This document shows positions 1 through 11,889 of a stretch of 64,000 nt of DNA, piece after piece; within the stretch, counting starts at the first letter, position 1, and each line of letters starts with the position of its first letter. The position numbers were made by a program, and so were the translations under genes. Under the pieces are notes generated by a model, which had not been told where the DNA came from, ran no database searches, and saw only the letters and a program-made list of their open reading frames with translations. Source of the DNA: Paramecium pentaurelia (Eukaryota > Ciliophora > Oligohymenophorea > Peniculida > Parameciidae); NCBI GenBank assembly GCA_905183005.1, contig CAJJDO010000024.1, forward strand, positions 542,781-606,780, written 5' to 3'.

Positions 1-1174
1 AAAGATAACGATCTAAATATATTTCTTTATCAAATTAAAAAAATGAATTAATTTTAGTAAATGAACCTAATTATTAATTAAATAAATTACCAAATTCTTT
101 ATTATATTCTACTCTTTATATTTAAAATGTAAGGACTTATGGAGCCTATTATATCCAAAATTATTTGATTGCTTATTGATATTCATCTTTATCATTTTTA
201 TATTCTACAGCTTAATTCATATATTTATCAAATCCTTCAATTAATGATTTACTATTAACATCTATTTATATTATATTGAATAATTCTTATTAACAATCTT
301 TACTTAATGTTTAACCTTTTATTAATATTTAAGGAGCGAATTTACCATAAAATAATTTATATACAATAGAATTTTCTACAATAACTGATGATTATCTAAT
401 TAATAATGATTTTTATGAAATCAAACTTTTTTAATTCTATTCATTAAAATTAATTGTTGGAAATTAAACTAGAGATTAACCTGGTAATTATTATTTTATT
501 TATTACTAACTCTATGAATTGTTTGTCTTTTATAAAGATTAACTTAAATATGTTATACCTTCATCAATTCTTGATAGAAAATAATTATTAAATTCACTAA
601 CATCCTTTTAATCTCCAATAGGCAATGCTTTACCAAAATCATCACATATTGATAGAATCACTTTCTTTGGATCAACAAATTATCTATCACTTCCAATCAT
701 AAGAACAAAAAGATTTTATAGATTTTTAACTAATTCAATAGAATTAATTAGTCTTTTATCAACTATATTTTATAGATTAATATGATCAAATTTGCATTTC
801 ACTATCGAAGATACAAAATCATAAATAAAATAATAAGTCTATAAAAGACAATTAAAATAACAGGTATTTCCTACATTCAACAAACCACATGGAATATAAT
901 TTTATCTAACTTTTCCAAATGGAATATATTATTAATGTAATGTTAATGATGCTGCCATAGCTACTTAAATATCATCATTAAATTATTGATTAATTGGATT
1001 TATTATAAATGATTGATTTTTTATTCCTTATAAGAACTATTTAAATTAAGCCATATTTCCATTTGTAGCCTGCCATGCATTTCTTATATCATATTCATTA
1101 TATCCATTTCTAATCTCTTATTAAAGTATTTAATTATCTATAGGTTTGTTCAATTATGATGATTATTATTGCAT
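1..1174 (-). CDS. Ubiquitin carboxyl-terminal hydrolase (USP family), 3' end cut by window edge
   Basis: Cysteine protease that removes ubiquitin from proteins. With TAA/TAG as Gln the frame is open for 391 codons from ATG 1174 to the window edge, with no intron. The Cys box is GLLNVGNTCYFNC at about residues 105-117, where the Cys of NTC is the predicted nucleophile. The DVSEFNNYF stretch near residue 205 corresponds to the QQDAxEF box of USPs, and a VLTFQIQRVEYN-like strand near residue 350 matches the conserved core. Before the catalytic domain, a short acidic-Ala segment (FNDDIQVAMAASL) resembles a ubiquitin-interacting motif, as in the USP25/28 type; that subtype is inference. The His box lies outside the window. 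It is divergent with the RING gene, with only 50 bp between the start codons. Confidence 0.88.
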
Positions 1175-1224
1175 AAAAAATATATTTTATATATATTTAA
1201 TATCAACTGTTTTTGAATTCAAAA
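1175..1224. promoter_or_regulatory. Short divergent intergenic spacer between USP and RING genes
   Basis: These 50 AT-only-like bases must hold both upstream regions of two divergent genes. No specific motif is recognisable. Very short spacers are typical of Paramecium macronuclear genomes. Confidence 0.4.
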
Positions 1225-4200
1225 ATGTAATAAATAGAAGAACTTATATGTCCAGAATGTTAAATGATGTTTAATGAGAATGAAAATCTGCCATTGATGC
1301 TTCCAGATTGTGGACATACAATATGTTAAAATTGTATTTAACAAATGTTAATCAATAAAAAATACATTGTTTGTCCAGAAGATGGGTAAAATTATTATTT
1401 ATTATAGTATCATGGCCAAAAATAAAAATGATATCTCATAATTTCCAAAAAATTGTTAATTATTAAAAATGGTGGTCAAAAATAAAACCTAATACCAGTA
1501 AAGTAGATAATCAGCAAGAAATGATGATAATGATATAAATTATCAGTTGTAATTAAACAACTTAATTTCTAATGATATTCCTAATGATTTATGTTAGGAA
1601 CATCTAGAAAAATTAGAAATAGTATGTCTCACAGATTAAGTTAGAATTTGTACAAGATGTGCATTATTTGGATAACATCGACATCATGAGGTTCGTTCAT
1701 TTGATGATGTTGTAAAAGAAATCACTTAAAAAGCTGAAAATATTATGTAGATATATTAAAAGATCCTATAAAAGTAAAGTGAAATGACAGAATAAAAATA
1801 TTTCGAACCATTATAAGAAAGATTTTCAAGTGTTCTTACAGAGAGTCATAATACAGTAAAAGAGAAATTTAAAGAACTTCATTAATTATTAGATCTAAAA
1901 GAATAGAGACTTATAGAATAATTGACTACATTAACATAATCACTAGAATAATAAACAAAAAAATAAGTTAAAGAATTGTTATAAAATTGCTTATCTTAGG
2001 CTGAATTATGGAAGATAACAGCTAAAGATAGATTAGTATATTTCTCAACTAAAACAGAAAATGGAGAATTACCTTTAGATTTATTAAATAATTAAGATTA
2101 TGCTTGTGTAGATAAGGGAAAGGGAATATATGATGAATTAGAGAAGATCTAAAAATAATTGGATATTAAATTATAAAATATTAAAATAAAGAAATTAAGA
2201 GTAGATCTCAAAAAGACAGAAATAGATAAGAGTTTTGATAATCTCTTTACTATTACTTTATAATTAAGTAATGTCAATAATACCAGTATTATGACTAAGA
2301 GTAGTTAAATATTAAAAAATATCAATACTTTAACAGATTCAACATTATTATAGGATATAAAGAGAAATGAAAGTTTTAGTAAATTATGTGGTTAAGATGT
2401 TTTTTCAAGTTTTTGTTAAGATGAGCCAATGTTACTTAAAGATATATCTATGGCAGATTGGAGTGAGAGTCTTATGGATGATACTACAAATATTACTTAA
2501 GTAAAAAGTCCAAATAGAAGTAGTATAGAATAAGAAGAATTTATAAAAAATAAGAATGGATCTGGATTAAAAGAACTTAAAGAAATTTAACCTGTAGTAA
2601 GTTCATAAACAATTCAATCAACTACTCCTACAAAACCAGAGAGAATTTAAATTAGAGCATTAGAAAAACTTAAAGGATCCTTTTAATAACCAAGTCCTGG
2701 TAGAAGAGATATAGAATAAGTTAATTCTATAAGATAAGGAGTTAGTCCTAATACTAAAATATAAGANCATCGACATCATGAGGTTCGTTCATTTGATGAT
2801 GTTGTAAAAGAAATCACTTAAAAAGCTGAAAATATTATGTAGATATATTAAAAGATCCTATAAAAGTAAAGTGAAATGACAGAATAAAAATATTTCGAAC
2901 CATTATAAGAAAGATTTTCAAGTGTTCTTACAGAGAGTCATAATACAGTAAAAGAGAAATTTAAAGAACTTCATTAATTATTAGATCTAAAAGAATAGAG
3001 ACTTATAGAATAATTGACTACATTAACATAATCACTAGAATAATAAACAAAAAAATAAGTTAAAGAATTGTTATAAAATTGCTTATCTTAGGCTGAATTA
3101 TGGAAGATAACAGCTAAAGATAGATTAGTATATTTCTCAACTAAAACAGAAAATGGAGAATTACCTTTAGATTTATTAAATAATTAAGATTATGCTTGTG
3201 TAGATAAGGGAAAGGGAATATATGATGAATTAGAGAAGATCTAAAAATAATTGGATATTAAATTATAAAATATTAAAATAAAGAAATTAAGAGTAGATCT
3301 CAAAAAGACAGAAATAGATAAGAGTTTTGATAATCTCTTTACTATTACTTTATAATTAAGTAATGTCAATAATACCAGTATTATGACTAAGAGTAGTTAA
3401 ATATTAAAAAATATCAATACTTTAACAGATTCAACATTATTATAGGATATAAAGAGAAATGAAAGTTTTAGTAAATTATGTGGTTAAGATGTTTTTTCAA
3501 GTTTTTGTTAAGATGAGCCAATGTTACTTAAAGATATATCTATGGCAGATTGGAGTGAGAGTCTTATGGATGATACTACAAATATTACTTAAGTAAAAAG
3601 TCCAAATAGAAGTAGTATAGAATAAGAAGAATTTATAAAAAATAAGAATGGATCTGGATTAAAAGAACTTAAAGAAATTTAACCTGTAGTAAGTTCATAA
3701 ACAATTCAATCAACTACTCCTACAAAACCAGAGAGAATTTAAATTAGAGCATTAGAAAAACTTAAAGGATCCTTTTAATAACCAAGTCCTGGTAGAAGAG
3801 ATATAGAATAAGTTAATTCTATAAGATAAGGAGTTAGTCCTAATACTAAAATATAAGATTGTAAGAAAAAGAAAATGTTTAAGATTAATGAGAAATTTGA
3901 AAATGTTTGGTAAGCATTTAAGAGTGATAATTTAGAAATAGCAGATTTTTCAAGTGCAGGTATATATATATATAATGATTATATTAGAATTAGGAGATGA
4001 AGGATTATAATTTATAGGGGATATTCTTAAAATATCTAAGAGAGTTAAATAACTTAAATTAGTTAGAAATAAAATAACTGATGAGGGTGCTTGTAAACTA
4101 TTAGATTGTTTAGTATATAATACAAATTAAGCTTTTTAAAGTCTACATTTATCATCAAATATGATAACTGAAAGGACTCTAGATTATTTTATTTCTTTAG

Positions 4201-4328
4201 TTAGAAATTCCCCCTAAAGTTGTTCATTGCCAAAATCTTTATATTTGAACCAAACTTTAATAAATGCAACCAAAGCCAAAAAGAAAATTGAAGATTTAAA
4301 GCGCGTTGGATATTTAGTGAATATTTGA
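1225..4328 (+). CDS. RING finger / B-box / coiled-coil / leucine-rich repeat protein (TRIM-like), with false internal duplication
   Basis: Probable E3 ubiquitin ligase or scaffold. The N-terminus is a RING: CPEC at residues 9-12, then CGHTICQNC and CPEDG. A 22-nt intron (1386-1407) follows, then a B-box (CQEHLEKLEIVCLTDQ...CTRC...HRHHEV). A long Gln/Lys-rich coiled coil of about 350 residues comes next. After a 28-nt intron (3960-3987) the C-terminus reads as RNI-type leucine-rich repeats (LKLVRNKITDEG, LHLSSNMITERT) and stops at TGA 4328. Bases 1676-2766 are repeated exactly at 2768-3858 across a single n. Unit plus n is 1092 bases, so the duplicate stays in frame and would add 364 false residues. 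The merged protein is about 653 aa. It faces the USP gene head to head. Confidence 0.85.
1676..3858. repeat. Direct repeat flanking assembly seam at n 2767 (1091 bp x 2)
   Basis: Bases 1676-2766 and 2768-3858 are identical by eye and separated by one n. This is best explained by overlapping contig ends placed side by side in scaffolding, not by a biological tandem duplication. Confidence 0.9.
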
Positions 4329-4343
4329 TAATAAAAATTAATA

Positions 4344-4747
4344 ATGGATAATTAAAAGAAATGCTTGTTTGAAAAATTTGGAGGAGACTAATAAGTATCT
4401 GAACTTATTGATCAATTCTATTATAAAGTACTCTTTGATAAACTTCTTCGTGATAAATTTTTGAAGGCAGACATGAGTAGAGTAAGATATCAATAAAAGC
4501 GATTCTTCTCTTAAATGATGGGTGATAAAAATACTTAATATACTGGCAGGTATTATCAATAAATTAATATATATATAGAGATTTAATAGAAGTCCACAAA
4601 AATCTGAATATCACAAATTAATAATTTGATAAATTTAAGACTCATCTTAAAAATATTGCTTAAGACATGGAAGTCCCAATATAAGATATTGATGAATTAC
4701 TTTAATATGTTGAAAATCATAGAGATGTAATTGTGTTTTCAAAATGA
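4344..4747 (+). CDS. Truncated (2/2) hemoglobin, group I type
   Basis: Small haem protein that binds O2 or NO in the cytoplasm; Paramecium hemoglobin is a founding member of this family. The 124-aa product starts MDNQKKCLFEKFGG, the usual trHb N-terminus. It has the paired Tyr of helix B (DQFYYKVLFD), Gln residues in the distal helix E region (RYQQKRFFSQMMG) and the proximal His in LIEVHKNLNI. It ends in the helix-H region (DIDELLQYVENHRDVIV). One 29-nt intron (4550-4578, GTATT...ATAG) restores the frame. The length is normal for the family. The gene lies 15 bp downstream of the RING gene on the same strand. Confidence 0.93.
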
Positions 4748-4752
4748 TAATC

Positions 4753-5934
4753 ATGTTTATGTATTTGGTTATTCTTATTTGTACCTGTATATATCCAAAC
4801 AAAAATAATTTAATTATTATTATTTTAATAATTCTTTTGAAATAGAATTGGAATTATAATTAATGTTATGATAATCAAAATTGTCTACATATATATATAT
4901 ATATAATCACATTCAATAAGAATTAATAATAAAACAATCATTATGCTTTTTTATTTAATTTTGGCAACTAATTTTAAAGAGAAGAAAGTGAAGTTTATAA
5001 CTTTAATGGCCTTATTAAAAATTATCTATTCAAGTTTATTATATAAGGATTTTAATTCCTTATATTAGTACTTAATAATTTGGTATGTTTATTCTGATAC
5101 TTTCTTTTGGGGGAAAACGTACTTACAGGACTTTTAAGTTATATTGAATTCTTTTGATTCTATAAGGATGATTATGTAGCAATATTTAAATAATTCTAAG
5201 AATTAATAGATTATAAATCAGATTATGAATATAATCCAATACTATCTTTTCTTTTTGATCTTTCTTAACCATCTGTTATCATTTTCAATAATGTATTTTA
5301 TTTATTATAAGCTCTTTTAAATCCATGAATATTTAAAGATAACTGAGTATTAATGGTATTATTATCTTTAGGTATTAAGATTTACAAATTCTTAAATGAA
5401 GATTTCTTATAATAGGTATTCATTTTAGCTAAGAATATTTATAATCTTTAAATACAATCAGAGTTTGTAACTATTAATTCAGGTGTAAAATATTCCTATT
5501 CTTTTAATATTTCTCTTTTCTTTAATGGAATATTCATTGTTTTGAATTATAATTAACTTTGTTATCCACATTAACCACAATGACAGCTTTTTCTTCTAGT
5601 AGTTTATTCTGAGTCTAACTGCTTAATCTAAATAGTATTCTAGCTGTGAATATATTTGTTCAGCCTAGTTTTCTCATTAAGTATTAATAAGTAATTTTCT
5701 AAAGGTAATAGTGCTTTCAAGTTAAAAGAGTAAAGAGATTAATTCATAAAAATCAATTATTAAATATATCAAATCCCAAGTATGATAATGTGTTAATTTG
5801 GCTTACACATAAATAATACTAATTTAATAGTGAAATATTAATGGTTATAATTTATTATTATTCTTTAGATCAATAATTGTATTCATTCAAGCATAATCAG
5901 TATATAAATACAAAACATTTATATAATTAAATGA
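4753..5934 (+). pseudogene. Possible decayed gene with six in-frame TGA codons
   Basis: From ATG 4753, five bases after the hemoglobin stop, one frame runs to TGA 5932 without frameshifts but with in-frame TGAs at 5095, 5155, 5326, 5344, 5581 and 5647. The translation begins with a signal-like hydrophobic stretch and contains protein-like segments (FNFGNQFQREESEVYNFNG; YKDDYVAIFKQFQELIDYKS). No family was recognised. In DNA this AT-rich, about six TGAs per 390 codons is roughly what chance gives, so the stretch may simply be non-coding or an old pseudogene. Confidence 0.33.
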
Positions 5935-7286
5935 GTAAATTTTAAGAATTCATTTCCAACAAGTAAATAACAGAACTATAAGAATAGTTAGAATAAGCTC
6001 GTAATAAAATTCAAAAATTAGAAGCATAATAATAGCATGCTGGTTAAATTGATGATATTTACATTTTAAGAGATAGATTAATCAAAGTTTAAAATGAAAA
6101 TATTAAACTAAAAAATACACTTAAATATATTGAATAGAATCAATAATATAACAAATTGAATGCTTTTTATGACTATTTCAATATTCCAAATGTCTAAAAT
6201 ATGGATATCAAATTGTAATTGATCATAGATTAATTTATTAATTTAAAACAGGAAATTGAATTAAAGAATTAAACCTTGCTTGAATACTCTTAGATTTAAA
6301 TTTAGAATAAAGAATTATTAACAAAAGTGACAGTACTTGAATAGTAATTAAAATTGAAAGAAAGTTAGATAGAAAAAACAGATAAATAAATTGTTAATCT
6401 AACAAAACTTATAGAATAGTTGTAAGTATAAGCTACAGAATCCTTTTGGGATTTAAGAATTAAATGTGATAATTTAAAATCATTAATTTCAAATGGATGG
6501 GAATGTGATTAAAAAATTAATTAAAATAGTGATCATCCTTAAAAAATAGCAACAATTATATCAGAATAACATTCTTTATTAAGTAAAAGATTTTCTTAGC
6601 CAATTTTTGATCATCATTTATATTTTAAATTAAAAGAATAAACACTTTATATTGTAAAGTAAATATAATGTACATCATAACCTATTTAATAAATAAAAAA
6701 ATAAATAGAAGCTTTAGATGAATTTTGGCTCATGTTTATTTTAGTTAAAAATTATCCTATTATTATATTAAATGACAACAATTAAAGTATCAACAATTCA
6801 GAATTATTTAAAAAAGTATAATTTATGAAGTAATTATTAAATTCAGAATCCCCAATTTATTATAATTAAGAAGTTGCATATGAAATGAATATAGATTTCT
6901 AGAATATTTAATTTGAAATTGCATAATTTGCTTAATAGTCATTTAGTTGGTTTTTTGAATAATCTAATGATTTAGTTATAGTGAGTGAATATAATAAACG
7001 AATTAAATTAAGTGGAACCAGTAAGGTTAAATAAGCCAGAGAATGCACTCTCTTGCATTATATAACAGATTACTATTAAATAACATAAGATAACAGAGTA
7101 ATGTTATGCATTTAGAGCAATTCTAAAGATGCACCTAAAGTGTAAAAGCAGTAAGTGAATACAGGAATAGTTGCTAAGATAAAAAACAAAGAGAATTATA
7201 ATAAAGTTTGTTAAATTATTAATTCCTAAATTACACAGGATACAACAATTTAATATGATGAAAATTATGTGTATATTTATTTATGA
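5931..7286 (+). CDS. Coiled-coil protein, function unknown
   Basis: Intron-free frame of 451 aa, ATG 5931 to TGA 7284-7286. Residues 1-190 are heptad-like and rich in Gln, Glu, Lys and Leu (KQITELQEQLEQARNKIQKL; LEYSQIQIQNKELLTKVTVL), predicting a long coiled coil. The C-terminal 250 residues look globular (WLMFILVKNYPIIILND; ARECTLLHYITDYYQITQ) and match no family I recognise. There is no signal peptide or clear membrane segment. The gene is convergent with the MBOAT gene, with only 19 bp between the two stop codons. Confidence 0.75.
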
Positions 7287-7305
7287 GAAATAAAACATAT
7301 TTTTA

Positions 7306-8726
7306 TCATTTCCTACTTTTCTATCCATATTGAGTAAGGTAGAAGAAGAAGAATACAATTAGGACTGCAATAGGTCCAGACCAATACATACTATTATTGA
7401 ATCTCATTCCTTTATCCAAATCTAACAAACCCATAGTCATTGCGATTTGGTTCATAGTGAATGTACAATATGTAAATGCAATAATACTTCTTAGTGGTGT
7501 TGGAATCCTATATAAGTAATTATAATAATTGATTACCATTAAAATTTATGTCTACTTCTGTAAACATATTTACAATTCTGATTAATTAATGCCCACCAAA
7601 AAAAGGTTTAATAATATCCTAGATAGAAACCATGCCATAATGCACTTATACCATATGTCATATAATAAGCAGTTGTAACATCGAAAACTATTGCTAGTTT
7701 ATCAAAGAAACAATATTTGAGCCATATTTATACAGTAGTGTTCCATTTAGCAGTTTTATGAATTGCACTCACATCTTTTTCATAAGAATAATCACAAGTT
7801 ATAAATTTATCAAATTACTCTAATTATTATTAAATATATATTTTTTACATGTATCTTCATTATAAGTAATACCAGCAGCATCCATTGCAGCTTAAGTAAA
7901 TTTAAATCCTGCAAAATATCTCATTCTAGCAACCAAACCTATTATTGCTTATAATAAATTTTTTTCTAAAAGATTTAGTTCATACCATTAAGGTGAATCA
8001 TACCAATCGTAATCAACATATGGTCTAATCCATATTTCTCCAGCACAAAATAATAATGCTTTTATTAAGTTAGTAATAACTGATTTATATTAATTAAATT
8101 TAATATTAGAATATCCTTCTTTCAAGTTAAGCAGGTTTAAATAATTATGATATGGTACAGGTCCAATCATTATGCTAAAAAATGAAAATATGTATGAGTA
8201 ATATGTCCAAAATCTAGTATCATATGCCTTACCAGACTATAAATCTACAGCATAGTATATTAATCTGCATGTAATCGTCATCTGAATTACTGAAAAATCT
8301 ATCTTCCATGACAAGTAATCAAACTAATGATATTTCTTTATTTTACCCATTGTCGAAAGAGATGGACATAAGATAGAGCTACAAATGCTGTTATTGATAT
8401 TGGTATAACCACGTTCTTAGTTGGTATTGTTGATATAAAGTACACAAATATGGTTATGATATTTATAAACAAAAACCACTCTCTACCCAAGAACAAAGTG
8501 AAGAAAACTCCCCAGAAAATGTTGTATAAAAGTCTTATTCTAGGTTATTTGATCTTACTAAATATAATGGCTATAGGAATACAAAATAACTAGTAATGAA
8601 TGCAATTTATACAAAATATGAAACAAGTCTAACTTTGTCCTCTGAAATGTTCAAGACTTTGATACTGTTCATCACCCATTAGTCAAACTAATCGAATGGT
8701 TTCAAAAGTTAATCCAATGATAACAT
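7306..8726 (-). CDS. Membrane-bound O-acyltransferase (MBOAT family, lysophospholipid acyltransferase-like)
   Basis: Multi-pass ER enzyme that moves acyl chains from CoA, most likely to lysophospholipids. After removing four introns (+ coordinates 8590-8612, 8324-8346, 7820-7848, 7508-7536; 23, 23, 29 and 29 nt) the frame is 438 aa. Hydrophobic segments run through the whole protein. Key motifs are the conserved Asn region (AKWNTTVQIWLKYC) and the catalytic His in GISALWHGFYLGYY, followed by the typical aromatic C-terminal helices. SFFSIMIGPVPYHNYL matches the AGP-like segment of LPCATs. Start 8726 is the most upstream ATG in frame with the first transmembrane exon. Substrate is not decided by the sequence. 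It lies 57 bp downstream of the SOD gene on the same strand. Confidence 0.92.
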
Positions 8727-8783
8727 ATTTTTAATAAAGAGAATAACTATTTTCCTAAATATTCTATAGTTATATATTATATA

Positions 8784-9389
8784 TCATTTATATGGTTATA
8801 AATTCTTAAATCCTGAAGCCAAACCTATCACTCCACAAGCCAATCTAGCACCACTATTTCCTGTTGTTTTTGAATCCTTTTAGTTACCTCTTCCTAAATC
8901 ATCTTAACCTGCATGGACAACTACTGATCTTCCCAAAATACTTAATTATTAAAATACTCTTTACCTATACTCTCCATATAATTAAATCAAGTTATCTTCA
9001 TAGGCCAAATATCCATTTCCTCTTTCATCTGTTTTAATATTTCCCAAATCTCCCACATGCCTTTTCTCATCTAATGGACTTCCATGTTCTTATTCAAAAG
9101 GATTGAAATGAGGTCCTGCTGTTGTACATCCATTACTTAAATCACCAAATTCATGAATATGAATCCCGTGAAGACTATTGGGCTTTAATCCTCTTACTAC
9201 TGCAGCAATCTTTGTTTTTGCATTAATATGTTCCTAAGAGAAGGAAACAACACCATTCACCCCTGAATTTGAATCTGGAAATAGGATGCATAAAGCATGT
9301 CTTGAAGTATTAAAATTTTCTGTTAAAGAATTAACCTTCCCTTGACTAATTAAAAGAAAACCAGAAATAATTCCAAAGGATTTTAACAT
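8784..9389 (-). CDS. Secreted Cu/Zn superoxide dismutase
   Basis: Converts superoxide to H2O2 and O2. The copper and zinc ligands are visible: GIHIHEFGD (two His), GPHFNP, QEHGSP, RHVGDLGN (His and Asp) and VVVHAGQDDLGRG. The disulfide cysteines are GCTTAG and LACGVIG. Start 9389 gives a signal-peptide-like N-terminus (MLKSFGIISGFLLISQG), suggesting an extracellular or secretory form. The frame stays open upstream to 9581, with other in-frame ATGs including one at 9461. At + 8941-8964 a 24-nt insert (GTAAAG...TTAAG) splits the conserved strand LYGEY/SILGRSVVVH. It is probably an intron ending in AAG; without it the protein is 193 aa, with it 201 aa. Confidence 0.93.
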
Positions 9390-9567
9390 TTGTATTAATT
9401 TAATTATATTAAAATAAAATAACAATTTATTTTTTTTATCCTCCCATCTTTCTAGAGACATCCAAATGTTTAAAAATTTCTTATAATTCTATTATTCTTA
9501 GTAATTGTACTTTAGAATTTGAATAATGTAATCCCTTAATTTATTTATATTCTAAATGAACATAAAA
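9390..9567. other. Spacer between SOD and LRR genes with no TGA on the minus strand
   Basis: No TGA occurs on the minus strand in any frame between the LRR gene stop candidate (9568 in this copy) and the SOD start. The exact 3' end of the LRR gene and 5' end of SOD therefore cannot be fixed from stops alone. The A/T composition looks intergenic. Confidence 0.5.
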
Positions 9568-11889
9568 TCAGATTAAAGAATTCAGTATCATTAAAAACAA
9601 TTTAAAAAATTCTATCTACATTATTATAAAATATATAGTCATTTTAATTATTCTTCTTCCTTTAATCTAAAGTATTAAACTACATTGGTCAAATTGAATA
9701 GGTTCTTTAACTGTTTTTATTGTTAAGCCTATTTAATGACTTACAAAAATGTCATTCCAGTGGTTTTCTTATTTTATTAAACCTTATTATTTAATTAGAT
9801 CAATTACCACTGTAATTTAAGGGGGAACTACAATAGTTTTTAATTATTCTTCAAGTATCTTCTCTTCTTATTATGATGTCAGTTTTTCTACTTCTTCCTC
9901 TTCATCAGGATTTGGTTATTTGATAACTTATCCATATTATTTTTACATGCACTTATCGAAATCCGAAAGATCTTCTGAATCTTTAAAATAAGACTTTATA
10001 AATTCTCCTAATCTAACATATATAAGGTAAGTGAGAGCATCTAATTTTTTGAATAATGGTTATTGTCTTCTCTCATCAATACCTAATTAATCTTAAGTTC
10101 TAATTAATGATAACTTCTCAGCACATCTGGCGAGTGCTTCTAAGAATTCATAGAATTCCATCTGAAAATGTTTAAGCAAGAACAATTCATCAACTGAAGT
10201 TTACATTGATAATAAGAATACTAAATAAGCATCTCTTTCAACAAATATATCACAATATAAATCGCATTTATTAATCAAATCTCTAAAGTCTTTAAATTGA
10301 AGCCATAAATGTTTGTAATATTTTTATTTAGGATTTAATTTTGAAGTAAATTTGAATAACATTTTTAACATAGGTAATCTATCCTCTAAATATATTGAAT
10401 AATTAAATTACTTAAAAGAGTATCACATTATTCATTCCAGTATCGCATATCTCTCCAATCTTGGCTACGATCTATCTCTAATAATTTTAATTTAACTCCA
10501 TCCTCTTCAAATAGTTTTCTCAAACTCTCTTTAACTGATTTACAAATTTAGGTTCTTATATATTTATCAACTGCTATTCTAACCAATAATTCCATCAATT
10601 AATATCTAACTAATGCTTTCTCATATACATTAGGATAATTGATATCTTTTACATTTGAAGTGGAAATGAAATTTAAATCAACATCNTTAATTCTATTATT
10701 CTTAGTAATTGTACTTTAGAATTTGAATAATGTAATCCCTTAATTTATTTATATTCTAAATGAACATAAAATCAGATTAAAGAATTCAGTATCATTAAAA
10801 ACAATTTAAAAAATTCTATCTACATTATTATAAAATATATAGTCATTTTAATTATTCTTCTTCCTTTAATCTAAAGTATTAAACTACATTGGTCAAATTG
10901 AATAGGTTCTTTAACTGTTTTTATTGTTAAGCCTATTTAATGACTTACAAAAATGTCATTCCAGTGGTTTTCTTATTTTATTAAACCTTATTATTTAATT
11001 AGATCAATTACCACTGTAATTTAAGGGGGAACTACAATAGTTTTTAATTATTCTTCAAGTATCTTCTCTTCTTATTATGATGTCAGTTTTTCTACTTCTT
11101 CCTCTTCATCAGGATTTGGTTATTTGATAACTTATCCATATTATTTTTACATGCACTTATCGAAATCCGAAAGATCTTCTGAATCTTTAAAATAAGACTT
11201 TATAAATTCTCCTAATCTAACATATATAAGGTAAGTGAGAGCATCTAATTTTTTGAATAATGGTTATTGTCTTCTCTCATCAATACCTAATTAATCTTAA
11301 GTTCTAATTAATGATAACTTCTCAGCACATCTGGCGAGTGCTTCTAAGAATTCATAGAATTCCATCTGAAAATGTTTAAGCAAGAACAATTCATCAACTG
11401 AAGTTTACATTGATAATAAGAATACTAAATAAGCATCTCTTTCAACAAATATATCACAATATAAATCGCATTTATTAATCAAATCTCTAAAGTCTTTAAA
11501 TTGAAGCCATAAATGTTTGTAATATTTTTATTTAGGATTTAATTTTGAAGTAAATTTGAATAACATTTTTAACATAGGTAATCTATCCTCTAAATATATT
11601 GAATAATTAAATTACTTAAAAGAGTATCACATTATTCATTCCAGTATCGCATATCTCTCCAATCTTGGCTACGATCTATCTCTAATAATTTTAATTTAAC
11701 TCCATCCTCTTCAAATAGTTTTCTCAAACTCTCTTTAACTGATTTACAAATTTAGGTTCTTATATATTTATCAACTGCTATTCTAACCAATAATTCCATC
11801 AATTAATATCTAACTAATGCTTTCTCATATACATTAGGATAATTGATATCTTTTACATTTGAAGTGGAAATGAAATTTAAATCAACATC
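9484..11889. repeat. Direct repeat flanking assembly seam at n 10686 (about 1202 bp x 2)
   Basis: Bases 9484-10685 match 10688-11889 without a visible difference; the seam is 'nt' at 10686-10687. It carries the C-terminal third of the LRR gene twice. Interpreted as unmerged contig overlap. Confidence 0.9.
9568..10685 (-). pseudogene. Duplicate copy of the LRR gene 3' end (assembly overlap, not a separate gene)
   Basis: Identical to 10772-11889. In a merged assembly this is the real 3' end of the LRR gene next to SOD, and the copy to the right of the seam disappears. It should not be counted as a second locus. Confidence 0.85.

Noticed and set aside
4891..4905. AT dinucleotide runs (also at 3961-3974) as functional elements
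   Set aside because: Simple AT repeats are expected in such AT-rich DNA; one lies inside an intron.
4753..5934. TGA read as tryptophan (mitochondrial or Condylostoma-like code)
   Set aside because: TAA and TAG are Gln in the same frame and every solid gene here ends in TGA; TGA density equals chance.
7321..7539. Small protein starting at ATG 7539
   Set aside because: That ATG lies at the edge of a 29-nt intron of the MBOAT gene; the frame is the MBOAT C-terminus.
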